This document shows positions 1 to 8,622 of a stretch of 17,579 nucleotides of DNA, in pieces. Location of the stretch: contig JAVWIF010000038.1 of the NCBI GenBank assembly GCA_036639635.1, positions 1-17,579 on the forward strand, written 5' to 3'. Every line of letters starts with the position of its first letter. Positions within the stretch are counted from its first letter, which is position 1. This DNA comes from JAVWIF01 sp036639635. Its GTDB lineage: Bacteria; Bacillota_I; Bacilli_A; Erysipelotrichales; Erysipelotrichaceae. The position numbers and the translations under genes are program-made. The notes under the pieces were generated by a model, which ran no database searches, was not told the DNA's origin, and saw only the letters and a list, made by a program, of their open reading frames with translations.

Positions 1-1
1 A

Positions 2-79
2 GACATTGCGAATGCCAAGCCAAACGAAAAAACGGTACTATTCATAAGACTTGAAGAGTTGAAAAACCATGTAGCTTAA
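2..79 (+). CDS. C-terminal end of an upstream gene (partial)
   Basis: An open frame enters from the left edge and reads ...NAKPNEKTVLFIRLEELKNHVA before a TAA stop at 77-79. About 25 residues are visible and the start lies outside the window. The residue mix looks like real protein, and a plausible intrinsic terminator follows 42 bases after the stop, so this is probably the end of a gene. No family can be recognised from so short a tail. It is separate from the operon that begins at 226. Confidence 0.4.
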   Translation, partial: DIANAKPNEKTVLFIRLEELKNHVA

Positions 80-120
80 CATGGGGGCATTTAGACTGTG
101 AATAGTAACAATTGATGAAG

Positions 121-161
121 AGCTTAGTTATAAATATGCTTATAATAGCTAGGCTTTTTTT
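121..161 (+). terminator. Intrinsic terminator upstream of the Wadjet operon
   Basis: Bases 121-131 (AGCTTAGTTAT) pair with 145-155 (ATAGCTAGGCT) to give an 11-bp stem with two G-U pairs and a 13-base loop. A run of seven T (155-161) follows. It probably ends the transcript of the gene whose tail lies at 2-79 and insulates the operon beginning at 226. Confidence 0.6.
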
Positions 162-172
162 GTGTTTTGCTT

Positions 173-178
173 TATAAT
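173..178 (+). promoter_or_regulatory. Candidate -10 box for the Wadjet operon
   Basis: A perfect TATAAT lies 47 bases upstream of the first ATG of the operon and just after the preceding terminator. No convincing -35 hexamer sits 16-18 bases upstream (TAGGCT at best), so this is only a candidate. The position between terminator and first gene is the main support. Confidence 0.3.
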
Positions 179-225
179 AAATAGGATTAAAGAAATATTA
201 CAATGCGTAGAAAGGTTTAGATTAA

Positions 226-612
226 ATGAATTTAGAAGAAATTAAAAAGAAAACTAAAGCTGTTATTGAAACACAATTATGGGAAAAAGGATATGCGACA
301 ACAGAGGATACATTAGTTGCAATGGGGTGGTTATCAAAGGAAAAGTTGGGAGAATGGAAACAAGGAAAAATTCCATATCTAGAACGAGTTTGTAATACAA
401 ATTTAAACAAAATTACGCTGTGTATGAAAACTTATCACAACTATGCGAAAGAAAAACAATATAAAATGAGCCGGACTTCTTATATAGCTATGAAAACTAA
501 AAAACCATTACGATTTAGTAAGAGTGGAAATCCTAATATTGAATCAAGATACGCGCAACGCATACTTGCAGGAGCAACACATCCAAGAAAGCAAGTAGAA
601 GAAAAGAAATGA
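226..612 (+). CDS. Conserved-looking hypothetical protein, first gene of the Wadjet operon
   Basis: A 128-residue, basic, soluble-looking protein with no signal peptide or membrane segment. The start has an AGAAAGG ribosome site 10 bases upstream. The N-terminal half (KAVIETQLWEKGY, then LVAMGWLS, then KIPYLERVCNTNLNKI) and the later LRFSKSGNPNIESRYA stretch look like a small conserved Firmicutes family of unknown function, recalled rather than searched. The stop lies only 7 bases before jetA, and the jetA ribosome site overlaps the end of this gene, so the two are almost certainly co-transcribed. It is not one of the four known Wadjet proteins. It could be an accessory or regulatory factor, or an unrelated gene captured in the operon. 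Function unknown. Confidence 0.8.
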   Translation: MNLEEIKKKTKAVIETQLWEKGYATTEDTLVAMGWLSKEKLGEWKQGKIPYLERVCNTNLNKITLCMKTYHNYAKEKQYKMSRTSYIAMKTKKPLRFSKSGNPNIESRYAQRILAGATHPRKQVEEKK

Positions 613-619
613 GGAAACT

Positions 620-2101
620 ATGCAAATATATGATAAGCTAGTGAAACCAATTAGTGAGGTTAATTATTTAAGAGCGGAGAATGTAGAAAGGTATCGTGTT
701 ATTATTCGTTATTTTTTTCGTGAACATGAAAACATTAATTATTGGATGTATAAAGAAGATATCTTTAAAATGATGAGTGAAATCGAACAATTTTTAGATT
801 ATACGATGGATAAATGTCAAGGAGACTTGCAGGCACTTACAGAGTGGGGCAATTTGACTGCTATGCAAGATAGCGCAAAAGCTACTTCTATTGTAGAGTT
901 TAAAAATAAGAAGTTTAGATATCAATTAAGTGAATATACGGTTGTAATTGAACGAATGACAATTGAATTAGAGAACTTAGAAATTGAAGGAGCGTCACTT
1001 GAACCGACTTTATTAGAGCGCATAAAGAAACAAGTATTACAACTACTAGAGATCAAAGATAAAGAAGATGTCGAAGTTGCAAGTTGGTGGCGTGCATTAA
1101 ACAATGATTTTATTCGATTAAATCAGGATTATCAAGATTATATAAAAACACTGAATAGCGCAAAAGCAGAACAGATGATGAAATCAAAAGAGTTTTTAAT
1201 TTTTAAAGATAAACTAATTGTGTATTTACAAACATTTGTTAAAAGCTTGCAAGAACATGGATGGATGATTGAAACTTTTTTAGAAAAGGTACATGAAGAG
1301 GATATGCAACAAATATTTGATAAAGTGTGTACCTATGAATTATCAATACCTAGAATTACCTCAACGATAACTAGAGAAGAAATATTAGCGACATGTAAAG
1401 GTCGTTGGAATAGTTTGTTTAACTGGTTTGTTGGAGAAAATGGAGCGAATGAAATTAATCGTTTGTTTGATATTACAAATGAAATCATTCGTAAAATAAC
1501 ACGATATGCTTTACAAATAGGTGAATTGCATAATGTTGGGGCAAACCGAAAAGAAGAATATCGTAATATAGCGAAGATATTTAAACAATGCGAAAGTCTT
1601 CATGATGCGCACATTTTAAGTTCTTATGTATTTGGTGTTGATACATCTTTACACCTAAAAAATGCCTTACCTAGAGAGACTGACAGTATTTATAGTGGCG
1701 TGTATGAAGAAACGCCAACGTATTTATCACTTGAGCCAAGAACGCGTGTAGCTCGTAAAAAAGCAGAAAGAATAGCGGCTTTTGACTACACGTTAGAAAA
1801 ACGTATCCAACATGAAGAATTGATGAATAAGATGGAAGAGGATGCAAAACGTATAAAAGCTTTACAACAAGGCGGTAGTATCACATTTGCGCTCTTACCT
1901 CGCCTTGATGCTCATACCCGAAAAGTTCTTTTATCATGGCTTTCAAGAGGGCTTGCGAATGAGGATAAAATAGGAAAGACAGATCAAGGAGAATACTATC
2001 ATATCGAAAAATTGGATGAAGAAGATTGTGTCTTACATAGTGATGATGGAGATTTTACAATGCCTAGCTTTCGCCTTGTCTTTAAGGAGGCAACGCAATG
2101 A
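620..2101 (+). CDS. jetA: Wadjet type I subunit JetA (kleisin-like, DUF2397/TIGR02677)
   Basis: A 493-residue protein, the usual size for type I JetA. In Wadjet this is the kleisin that bridges the SMC heads of JetC and binds JetB. The N-terminus (residues 1-50, LRAENVERYRVIIRYFFREH followed by NYWMYKEDIF) matches what is known of the TIGR02677/DUF2397 family, which begins with a winged-helix region. The middle (about 110-250) is strongly charged and helical. The C-terminal part (about 385-493) includes an AERIAAFDYTLEKRIQ helix and a final small domain. The ATG has a GAGG site at 611-614 overlapping the preceding stop. The gene overlaps jetB by four bases (ATGA). Assignment rests on sequence feel plus the full jetABCD order; no search was possible. 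Confidence 0.9.
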   Translation: MQIYDKLVKPISEVNYLRAENVERYRVIIRYFFREHENINYWMYKEDIFKMMSEIEQFLDYTMDKCQGDLQALTEWGNLTAMQDSAKATSIVEFKNKKFRYQLSEYTVVIERMTIELENLEIEGASLEPTLLERIKKQVLQLLEIKDKEDVEVASWWRALNNDFIRLNQDYQDYIKTLNSAKAEQMMKSKEFLIFKDKLIVYLQTFVKSLQEHGWMIETFLEKVHEEDMQQIFDKVCTYELSIPRITSTITREEILATCKGRWNSLFNWFVGENGANEINRLFDITNEIIRKITRYALQIGELHNVGANRKEEYRNIAKIFKQCESLHDAHILSSYVFGVDTSLHLKNALPRETDSIYSGVYEETPTYLSLEPRTRVARKKAERIAAFDYTLEKRIQHEELMNKMEEDAKRIKALQQGGSITFALLPRLDAHTRKVLLSWLSRGLANEDKIGKTDQGEYYHIEKLDEEDCVLHSDDGDFTMPSFRLVFKEATQ

Positions 2102-3228
2102 ATACGATTGAAGAATTAATGAATAGACGTTGGATATTAAAACGCGATGAGCCAACTTTATATTATGAAATAAAAGATAATATGAAAGATATAAAAAAGA
2201 AAATACAAGATAAATTTGGGTATAACTTAATTGTAAATCCTTTTATGGCAAAGCTTGAAAAGATACCTGGTAAAGCTGAAGGGTGGATGGGGTTACAAGA
2301 GTTTGAAGATATCAAAGATTATCAAATGTTTTGTTATCTACTTATGTTCTTAGAAGATAAAGAAGTAGAGGAACAGTTTGTATTAAGTATGTTAACAGAA
2401 TATATACAAATACAATTTGATGAAAATGAAATACAATGGACAAGCTTTCGTACAAGAAAGCAATTGGTGCGTGTTATTCAATACGCTTTAAAAGTAGGTA
2501 TGATTATGCAAACCGATGGAGATGAAGATGTATTCTTGAAGGATGAAACAACAGAGGTACTGTATGAAAATACAGGGATATCTCGTTACTATATTCGTAA
2601 CTTTCCAGTTGATATTATGAACTTTAAAGAACCACAAGATTTCTCTAAAAGTGAATGGTTTGATATGGATGAAGATCGTGGTATTGTAAGAAAACAGCGA
2701 AGCTATCGTAGACTTTTATTATCTTGTGGTGTTTATCAACCGTATAGTGAAGATAAAGAGGAAGATTTTACCTATATTCGAAACTATCGAAAAACGATTG
2801 AAAGTGATTTTCAAGAGTTGTTTCCTTGTGAACTACAAGTACATTCTTCCTGTGCTTTTCTAGTACTTGGTGAAGAGTGTAGAATGGGGAAAGTATTTCC
2901 ACAAAATAGTGCACTCCATGATTTATTGTTGAGTATGCACGAAGAACTATGTATGCATGTTCACAAACATAAAGTAACAATTGATGAGAAAGAAAACATT
3001 GGTATGCGTAAAGATGAATACTTGTCCTTATTAAATCGATTGGTAAAAAATAGAAATAATGTATTACCTAAAAAGTATCAAAAAGAAAATAGAGATTCAT
3101 TGGATGTGGCAAATGATGTAATGGAACTAGCACGTACATTAGGTTTTATTGAACAAGTTGAAGAACAAATCATAATTTTCCCAATTGCAGGAAAAATTAT
3201 AGGATCGTTTATGGAGGAAAGAAGATGA
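2098..3228 (+). CDS. jetB: Wadjet type I subunit JetB (KITE/MukE-like, DUF2398/TIGR02678)
   Basis: A 376-residue protein placed directly after jetA and overlapping it by ATGA at 2098-2101, with an AAGGAGG site inside the end of jetA. JetB is the KITE-type winged-helix partner of the kleisin in Wadjet condensin and corresponds to MukE in MukBEF. The N-terminus (ELMNRRWILKRDEPTLYYEI, then FMAKLEKIPGKAEGWMG, then a FLEDKEV helix) resembles the DUF2398/TIGR02678 family, whose usual length is about 380. No membrane segments are seen. The gene overlaps jetC by four bases, and GGAGGAAAG just before the jetC start serves as its ribosome site. The alternative, an unrelated helix-turn-helix protein, is unlikely given the context. 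Confidence 0.9.
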   Translation: MNTIEELMNRRWILKRDEPTLYYEIKDNMKDIKKKIQDKFGYNLIVNPFMAKLEKIPGKAEGWMGLQEFEDIKDYQMFCYLLMFLEDKEVEEQFVLSMLTEYIQIQFDENEIQWTSFRTRKQLVRVIQYALKVGMIMQTDGDEDVFLKDETTEVLYENTGISRYYIRNFPVDIMNFKEPQDFSKSEWFDMDEDRGIVRKQRSYRRLLLSCGVYQPYSEDKEEDFTYIRNYRKTIESDFQELFPCELQVHSSCAFLVLGEECRMGKVFPQNSALHDLLLSMHEELCMHVHKHKVTIDEKENIGMRKDEYLSLLNRLVKNRNNVLPKKYQKENRDSLDVANDVMELARTLGFIEQVEEQIIIFPIAGKIIGSFMEERR

Positions 3229-6200
3229 GCATGTTAACAAGTAAGTGGCATATGAATCGTTTGGGATTAATTGACTTTTGGTATTATACAGATGAAGAAT
3301 TCTATTTTAAAAACGGACACATGTTGCTAAGAGGTAGCAATGGTAGTGGGAAATCAGTTACGATGCAAAGCTTTATACCGCTTTTGTTAGATGGCAATAA
3401 AAGTAGTGAGCGTTTAGATCCCTTTGGTACAAGATCACGGAAGATTGAAAATTATTTAATTGAAGAAAATAGTGAACGGAAAGATCGTATTGGATACTTG
3501 TATTTAGAATTTAAAAGAGAAGATAGTGATGTATATAAAACCGTTGGAATAGGTTTACATGCCAAAGCGGGAAAACCTTTAGAATCTTGGTATTTTGTTA
3601 TTGAAGATAATCGAAGAATACAAAAAGATATTCAATTAATAGATCATAATTTAGCAATCACTAAACAAGTCTTAAAAAACTGTATTGGTGAACAACAGCT
3701 TATTGAAAGTCAAAGAGCTTATATGGAAAGAGTGAATCAAGCCTTATTTGGCTTTGAAACCATCGATGAATATAAAGAGGCCATTACCCTATTGTTACAA
3801 TTACGTTCTCCTAAGCTGAGTAATTCTTTAAAACCAACAATGATCAATGAGATTTTAAGTGATTCTTTGCAACCTCTTTCTGATGAAGATTTAAGACCAA
3901 TGAGTGAAGCAATTTCAAACATGGATAATATAAAGGATCAGTTAGATGCATTAAAACTAAGTTATTCATCTGCTAAAAGCGTATATCAAGTATTTCAACA
4001 ATACTCCTATGCTACATTGTTTGAAAAAGCGCATAAGTACCAAAAAGAAGCTAGTTTGTTACATGAGTTAGAAAATAAATGTAAAGAAAGTACCACGTTA
4101 ATTCAAAACTTTGATGAACAAGTAAGCATCCTTAATAAGCAGTATAATGATGCATTGCGTGAACAAGTTGTATTACAAGAAGAAAAGAAATCACTTGGTG
4201 ATGATGATATGCAAAAATTATCAGAAGAGTGTACACAATTACAAACTAGAACAAGGGAAGATAGTGCAAGGTTAGAAAAGAAAACGACGCAAGAAGAAGA
4301 AAAAGCAAATAAATACCAGGATTTAAAACGAAGCATAGAAAAGCAAAAGAAAGAAAGTGATGCTAAAGTAATTGCTATCAAAGATAGCTTGAAAGAACTA
4401 ACATCTTATCAAGAAGACTTGCTTTTTGAGTGTCATGAAAGCTTTTATCAACAGATGGAAACACATCTAGATGCTAGCTACGATTTTACATATTTAAATC
4501 AACAAATACAACAGAAGTTAGTTGATTTAGATGAAGGAATAAAACTCTTTCAAGACTATGAAAATGAAAAAAGAAATCGTGATGTAATATTGGATGAAAA
4601 AGAAAAACAAAAAAGTAAGATTCAACAAGAAGAAAAACAATTGCGTGATTTATTGGAACAATATGATAGTATTGTAGAAGAATATAAAGAACGCATAAGT
4701 AAATGGATGCAACATAATCAAGTGTTAGTAATGAATAATGAACAATATCAGGATATGATGAAGCTTTTATTGGAGTATGATGAGAATCCTAACTTTATTG
4801 AAATGAATCAGATTGTTATGAAACAATATAAGATAGAATATACAAAAAGAACACAAGCTAGCGCACATCTTAAAAGTGAACATAACCTCATTCATAACAA
4901 GTATGTTGAAAAATATCAAGAATGTCTTGATTGGAAGAACATGGAAGAGCCTCAGCCAGTCATAAGCCGAGCAAAAGAAGATAATCGTAAAGAATTAAAG
5001 GATAAAGGAATTGCATTCGTACCTTTATATACATTGCTAGAGTTCGAAACTACTATGGGCGAAGAATTAAAAAACTTTTGTGAAGAAGCGTTCTTAAGTA
5101 TAGGTTTATTAGATGCACTAGTGGTGCATCGTAAGGATAAAGAAACGATTACAAACCATGCACTAGGAACATGTGACACGTATATATTTATTGATCAAGA
5201 AGTATCCTCTTTATCACCACAATATATAAGTGGAACAAGCAACGAAGAAGTCGCAAGTAGCGTGAAGAAAATGCTCATGAATATTGGTTGTGCACAATAT
5301 GATACATTGCAAATAGAAGCAGAATATGTGCAATCAGGAATCTTATTTGATACTTTATCGAAGGTCTATCAGGCAACTTATATTGGAAAAGAGTCACGTA
5401 GAATTTATAAAGAAAAAAGAATTAGCGAATTAGAAAAAGAAAGTGAAGAATTACGCTTACAAGCAGAAGCATTAACACAAGAATTAACAAAGACACAACA
5501 AGAAATGCTTTTACTAGAAGAAGAAAAAGAAAGCTTTGTAAGCGAACTTGATATACAAGAAGCATATCAACAATACAAGCGCCAAGAAGGCAATGTAGAA
5601 CAGTTACAACATAGTTTACTTGCAATTGAAGAACGTATTCATGCAATTAGTAATCATTTACAAACATTAGGGAATGGTATTCAAAGTATTGCACTAAAAT
5701 TGTCTGTTAATGCGAATCGAGATGTATTTTTGAATACGAAAGATGGTTATCTTGCGTATCGTCAAGAAGTACAAAATATTGCTAAAGAACTACCGGTTTA
5801 TCATAAAATATCTGAACTGATACAAACAGTACAAGAACAAATTGATACCTTGTATGATGAACTTCAAGAACTGCATATAGACAATGAAACTTTATCTTCT
5901 CTCATTCTTAAAAACAAACAAATTCTAGTTCAAAAACAAAAGCAATTAGAAGATATGGGATTTGAAAAGATTCGCATAAGAATGATGGAAGTAGAAGAAA
6001 GATTACAAGTTTTACCTGATGAAATTACCAAATTAAATAAAGCTTTGGCAACTAGAGAAGCCAACATAGCGAATGAAAAGATTGCTTTAGAAAAGGCTAG
6101 TGACACGAAAGCTAAACAAAGTGAAATAGCACAGGTGTATTTTGAAAGTCTACTAGAAGAAGCAGAACTAGGTTATGTTGCATTACCTGATTATAGTGAT

Positions 6201-7253
6201 AAGACATTGCTACGCGAAATACAAAGTGTAGAAAAAAATAAAGAGATTAATAAGAAAGCCGATGATTTGAAGAATGATCTACAAAACGTTTTTTATAACC
6301 ATCGAGGAAACATGCAAGAGTATCATTTAACCTTTATTACAAAAGAATCAAAAATTGAAGATGTAAGTACACGTTTGGATATAGAAGCCAAATATAAAGG
6401 AAGTAAGATATCATTTTTAGAGTTAATTACTTATTTGGAACAAGATATTAGCTTACAAAGTAATTTATTAATTGATTCTGATCGTCATTTATTTGAAGAT
6501 ATTTTAGTGAATATTATAAGTAAGAAAGTGCGTATTCGTATACAGAATAGTAAATCTTGGGTTGATCATATGAATAAATATATGAATACGATGAATACAA
6601 GTAGTGGCTTAAAGTTGAATCTTCAATGGAAGAATAAAAAAGGAGATACAGAAGAAGAGTTAGATACAAAACAACTCGTTGAGTTGCTAGAAAAAGATGC
6701 CGGTATTTTAAAAGATGAAGATTTAAAGAAATTGTCTTCTCACTTTCGCTCCAAGATATCCAAGGCAAGAATTTTACAAGATGCAGATGATAATACGCAA
6801 AGTTTCCACCAATTAATGAAAATTGTAATGGATTATCGTCAATGGTTTGAATTTAAAATAATGGCACAAAAAACCGGAGAATTAAAGAAAGAATTAACAA
6901 ACAATGCTTTTTTTGCCTTTAGTGGTGGTGAAAAAGCGATGGCTATGTATATTCCATTGTTTTCAGCAGTTGCGGCTAAATTTGAAAGTGCAAGAATTGA
7001 TGCGCCATTATTAATTGCTCTAGATGAAGCGTTTGCAGGAGTTGATGAAAAAAATATTGCGAATATGTTTGCACTGATGGAAAAATTTGAATTTGATTAC
7101 ATTATGAACTCACAAGTATTATGGGGTGATTATGCAACAGTACATAATTTAGCTATTTTTGAATTATTCCGCCCTGAAAATGCACGCTATGTAACAGTTA
7201 TTCCATACGTATGGGATGGACATAAGAAACGCTTGAAGAGTGAGTCCTTATGA
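3225..7253 (+). CDS. jetC: Wadjet type I subunit JetC (SMC/MukB-like ATPase, TIGR02680)
   Basis: A 1342-residue SMC-type ATPase, the motor that extrudes DNA loops in the Wadjet complex. Walker A is GSNGSGKS at residues 37-44. The ABC signature is SGGEKAM starting at residue 1233, and Walker B is LLIALDEAFAGVD with D1267/E1268, so all ATPase motifs are intact. Between them lie long charged heptad-like coiled coils (about 245-570 and 740-1060), separated by a less charged hinge-like region around 600-720 (EFETTMGEELKNF through CDTYIFIDQEVSS). The early ENSERKDRIGYLYLEF segment is typical of MukB-like heads. It lacks the RecN and Rad50 layouts, and the jetA/jetB/jetD neighbours identify it as TIGR02680 JetC. 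It starts in a four-base overlap with jetB and ends in one with jetD. Confidence 0.95.
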   Translation: MSMLTSKWHMNRLGLIDFWYYTDEEFYFKNGHMLLRGSNGSGKSVTMQSFIPLLLDGNKSSERLDPFGTRSRKIENYLIEENSERKDRIGYLYLEFKREDSDVYKTVGIGLHAKAGKPLESWYFVIEDNRRIQKDIQLIDHNLAITKQVLKNCIGEQQLIESQRAYMERVNQALFGFETIDEYKEAITLLLQLRSPKLSNSLKPTMINEILSDSLQPLSDEDLRPMSEAISNMDNIKDQLDALKLSYSSAKSVYQVFQQYSYATLFEKAHKYQKEASLLHELENKCKESTTLIQNFDEQVSILNKQYNDALREQVVLQEEKKSLGDDDMQKLSEECTQLQTRTREDSARLEKKTTQEEEKANKYQDLKRSIEKQKKESDAKVIAIKDSLKELTSYQEDLLFECHESFYQQMETHLDASYDFTYLNQQIQQKLVDLDEGIKLFQDYENEKRNRDVILDEKEKQKSKIQQEEKQLRDLLEQYDSIVEEYKERISKWMQHNQVLVMNNEQYQDMMKLLLEYDENPNFIEMNQIVMKQYKIEYTKRTQASAHLKSEHNLIHNKYVEKYQECLDWKNMEEPQPVISRAKEDNRKELKDKGIAFVPLYTLLEFETTMGEELKNFCEEAFLSIGLLDALVVHRKDKETITNHALGTCDTYIFIDQEVSSLSPQYISGTSNEEVASSVKKMLMNIGCAQYDTLQIEAEYVQSGILFDTLSKVYQATYIGKESRRIYKEKRISELEKESEELRLQAEALTQELTKTQQEMLLLEEEKESFVSELDIQEAYQQYKRQEGNVEQLQHSLLAIEERIHAISNHLQTLGNGIQSIALKLSVNANRDVFLNTKDGYLAYRQEVQNIAKELPVYHKISELIQTVQEQIDTLYDELQELHIDNETLSSLILKNKQILVQKQKQLEDMGFEKIRIRMMEVEERLQVLPDEITKLNKALATREANIANEKIALEKASDTKAKQSEIAQVYFESLLEEAELGYVALPDYSDKTLLREIQSVEKNKEINKKADDLKNDLQNVFYNHRGNMQEYHLTFITKESKIEDVSTRLDIEAKYKGSKISFLELITYLEQDISLQSNLLIDSDRHLFEDILVNIISKKVRIRIQNSKSWVDHMNKYMNTMNTSSGLKLNLQWKNKKGDTEEELDTKQLVELLEKDAGILKDEDLKKLSSHFRSKISKARILQDADDNTQSFHQLMKIVMDYRQWFEFKIMAQKTGELKKELTNNAFFAFSGGEKAMAMYIPLFSAVAAKFESARIDAPLLIALDEAFAGVDEKNIANMFALMEKFEFDYIMNSQVLWGDYATVHNLAIFELFRPENARYVTVIPYVWDGHKKRLKSESL

Positions 7254-8545
7254 TAGAAGAAGAATTTTCATCTTATTTAAAAGCGAATAAAGGGTATGCT
7301 AGAGTAATGGAAGCTTGGATTCATCAATATAAAAAATTGGGGCATGTAGGTGGTCGCATTCTTATTGAACAAGTAACGACACTAGAAAAAGAAGCCATTG
7401 GTGGTTTTATTGGTGCTGATTATCGTAAAAAAGAACAGCTTAGTATTTCTTATCTTCAATGGGAAAAAGCGATGTTGAATAGTCGATTTTCAACAGCTGA
7501 TTTTGATAAGGTTTTATTGATCTATTTTGGTAAGGAATTAATTACAAATGCACAAAAAAGAAAACTAAAAATAGACACAGAAACACAAAACTTTACTGCT
7601 TTACTAAATTCGCAAATACATACGAAAGCTTATCTTTGGCTAACTCATATTTATGAACAAAAAGATGCGAGTTATCTTAAGGTAAAAGAATTATTTGCTA
7701 CGCAACAAGAAACGACAATACAAATTGTATGCAAGGCAATCAATCAATTACCGTTTTGGGTAAATCAAAAAGAAACGCTACCAGTCTTTGCGAATGATAT
7801 CGCTCAAGATCCTCATTATTTTGATAAAGGAGTAACAAACTATTTGTTATTCAAAGCCATCTGTTTCTTTTTACAAATGAAAGAAAGTAAGGAAGCACTT
7901 TCTTTAGAAGATAAAAATAAGATTTATTATGATGCAGGATTAATTAAAGACGATTTTTCTAATTACTGTATGATTTGTCATATAAACGGAGTTTGCGATC
8001 ATAGTGTTTTACATCCTGGATGGAATGGATTTTATCAAACGTATGAAGCGTGGATTGTAAACTTGTATAATCTACAACAGATAGGCACTATTGATACACA
8101 AATAAAACGCGTTTATATCGTTGAAAATCCTTCTGTTTTTCGTGCTTTATGTTTACATGCGAAAAGTCAAAATTTGAGTGATTTAGGCTTTGTGTGCACC
8201 AATGGACAGTTAAATCTGTCTGCCTTCATATTGTTGGACTTACTAGCATCAAGCAATATTTCAATGTATTATAGCGGTGATTTTGATCCAGAAGGTTTAT
8301 TAATTGCAGATAAATTAAAACAAAGATATGGAAAATTATTAACGCTTTGGCAATACACTTTATCTAATTATACAAATAATAAATCAGGGATCTGTATTGA
8401 TGAGCGTAGAATTGCAATTCTAACAAAATGTAATAGTGTTGAAATTGTTAGGATTGCTAATGAAATAAGAATTGATAAACAATGTGCTTATCAAGAAAGC
8501 TTATTACCATTGTATTTGAAAGATATTGTAAAAGGTAGAATTTAG
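7250..8545 (+). CDS. jetD: Wadjet type I subunit JetD (Toprim nuclease subunit, TIGR02679/DUF2399)
   Basis: A 431-residue protein overlapping jetC by ATGA. JetD is the topoisomerase-VI-like subunit that cleaves circular DNA after JetABC has extruded it. The C-terminal Toprim-like domain shows a beta-strand ending in an acidic residue (RVYIVENPSVF, E292) and the DxD motif YYSGDFDPEGLLIADKL (D344, D346), which together form the expected metal-binding set. The N-terminal two-thirds (HQYKKLGHVGGRILI onward, with CMICHINGVCDH near residue 242) fit the DUF3323-type half of TIGR02679. No truncation is apparent. The stop codon lies in the loop of the operon terminator. The nuclease should be catalytically competent by these residues, which is an inference from sequence. 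Confidence 0.92.
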   Translation: MIEEEFSSYLKANKGYARVMEAWIHQYKKLGHVGGRILIEQVTTLEKEAIGGFIGADYRKKEQLSISYLQWEKAMLNSRFSTADFDKVLLIYFGKELITNAQKRKLKIDTETQNFTALLNSQIHTKAYLWLTHIYEQKDASYLKVKELFATQQETTIQIVCKAINQLPFWVNQKETLPVFANDIAQDPHYFDKGVTNYLLFKAICFFLQMKESKEALSLEDKNKIYYDAGLIKDDFSNYCMICHINGVCDHSVLHPGWNGFYQTYEAWIVNLYNLQQIGTIDTQIKRVYIVENPSVFRALCLHAKSQNLSDLGFVCTNGQLNLSAFILLDLLASSNISMYYSGDFDPEGLLIADKLKQRYGKLLTLWQYTLSNYTNNKSGICIDERRIAILTKCNSVEIVRIANEIRIDKQCAYQESLLPLYLKDIVKGRI

Positions 8546-8560
8546 TTTCTACCTTTTCTT
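8530..8560 (+). terminator. Operon terminator overlapping the jetD stop codon
   Basis: Bases 8530-8540 (AAAAGGTAGAA) pair perfectly with 8547-8557 (TTCTACCTTTT) around a six-base loop, and the T-rich tail runs to 8560. The jetD TAG (8543-8545) sits in the loop, so the last four jetD codons encode the 5' arm of the stem. It ends the Wadjet transcript before the collagen-like gene. Confidence 0.75.
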
Positions 8561-8571
8561 TAGAAGTGCTA

Positions 8572-8599
8572 ACACATTTGCCTAGTAGTGCATATAGTA
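8572..8599 (+). promoter_or_regulatory. Possible sporulation-type promoter for the collagen-like gene
   Basis: CATATAGTA at 8591-8599 fits the sigma-K -10 pattern CATAnnnTA. AC dinucleotides at 8572-8575 lie at roughly the sigma-K -35 spacing (15-17 bases). No good sigma-A pair is visible: the TTGCCT at 8578 is only 9 bases from TATAGT at 8593. Because the motif is short and the DNA AT-rich, this could be chance. Confidence 0.25.
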
Positions 8600-8607
8600 A
8601 ATTGAGT

Positions 8608-8613
8608 AGGAGG
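8608..8613 (+). promoter_or_regulatory. Ribosome binding site fixing the start of the collagen-like gene
   Basis: A full AGGAGG lies 9 bases upstream of the ATG at 8623. An in-frame ATG further upstream at 8566 has no such site and lies next to the jetD terminator, so 8623 is preferred. Confidence 0.8.
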
Positions 8614-8622
8614 AAGAACTAT

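Noticed and set aside
6514..6768. Tyr/Leu-rich minus-strand open frames inside jetC and the helicase gene
   Set aside because: They lie antisense to well-supported coding sequence, have no ribosome sites and show no family resemblance.
3225..7253. Reading the SMC-like gene as chromosomal MukB, RecN or Rad50
   Set aside because: The neighbours JetA, JetB and JetD and the jetABCD order identify Wadjet. RecN and Rad50 differ in length, and no SbcD-type nuclease is present.
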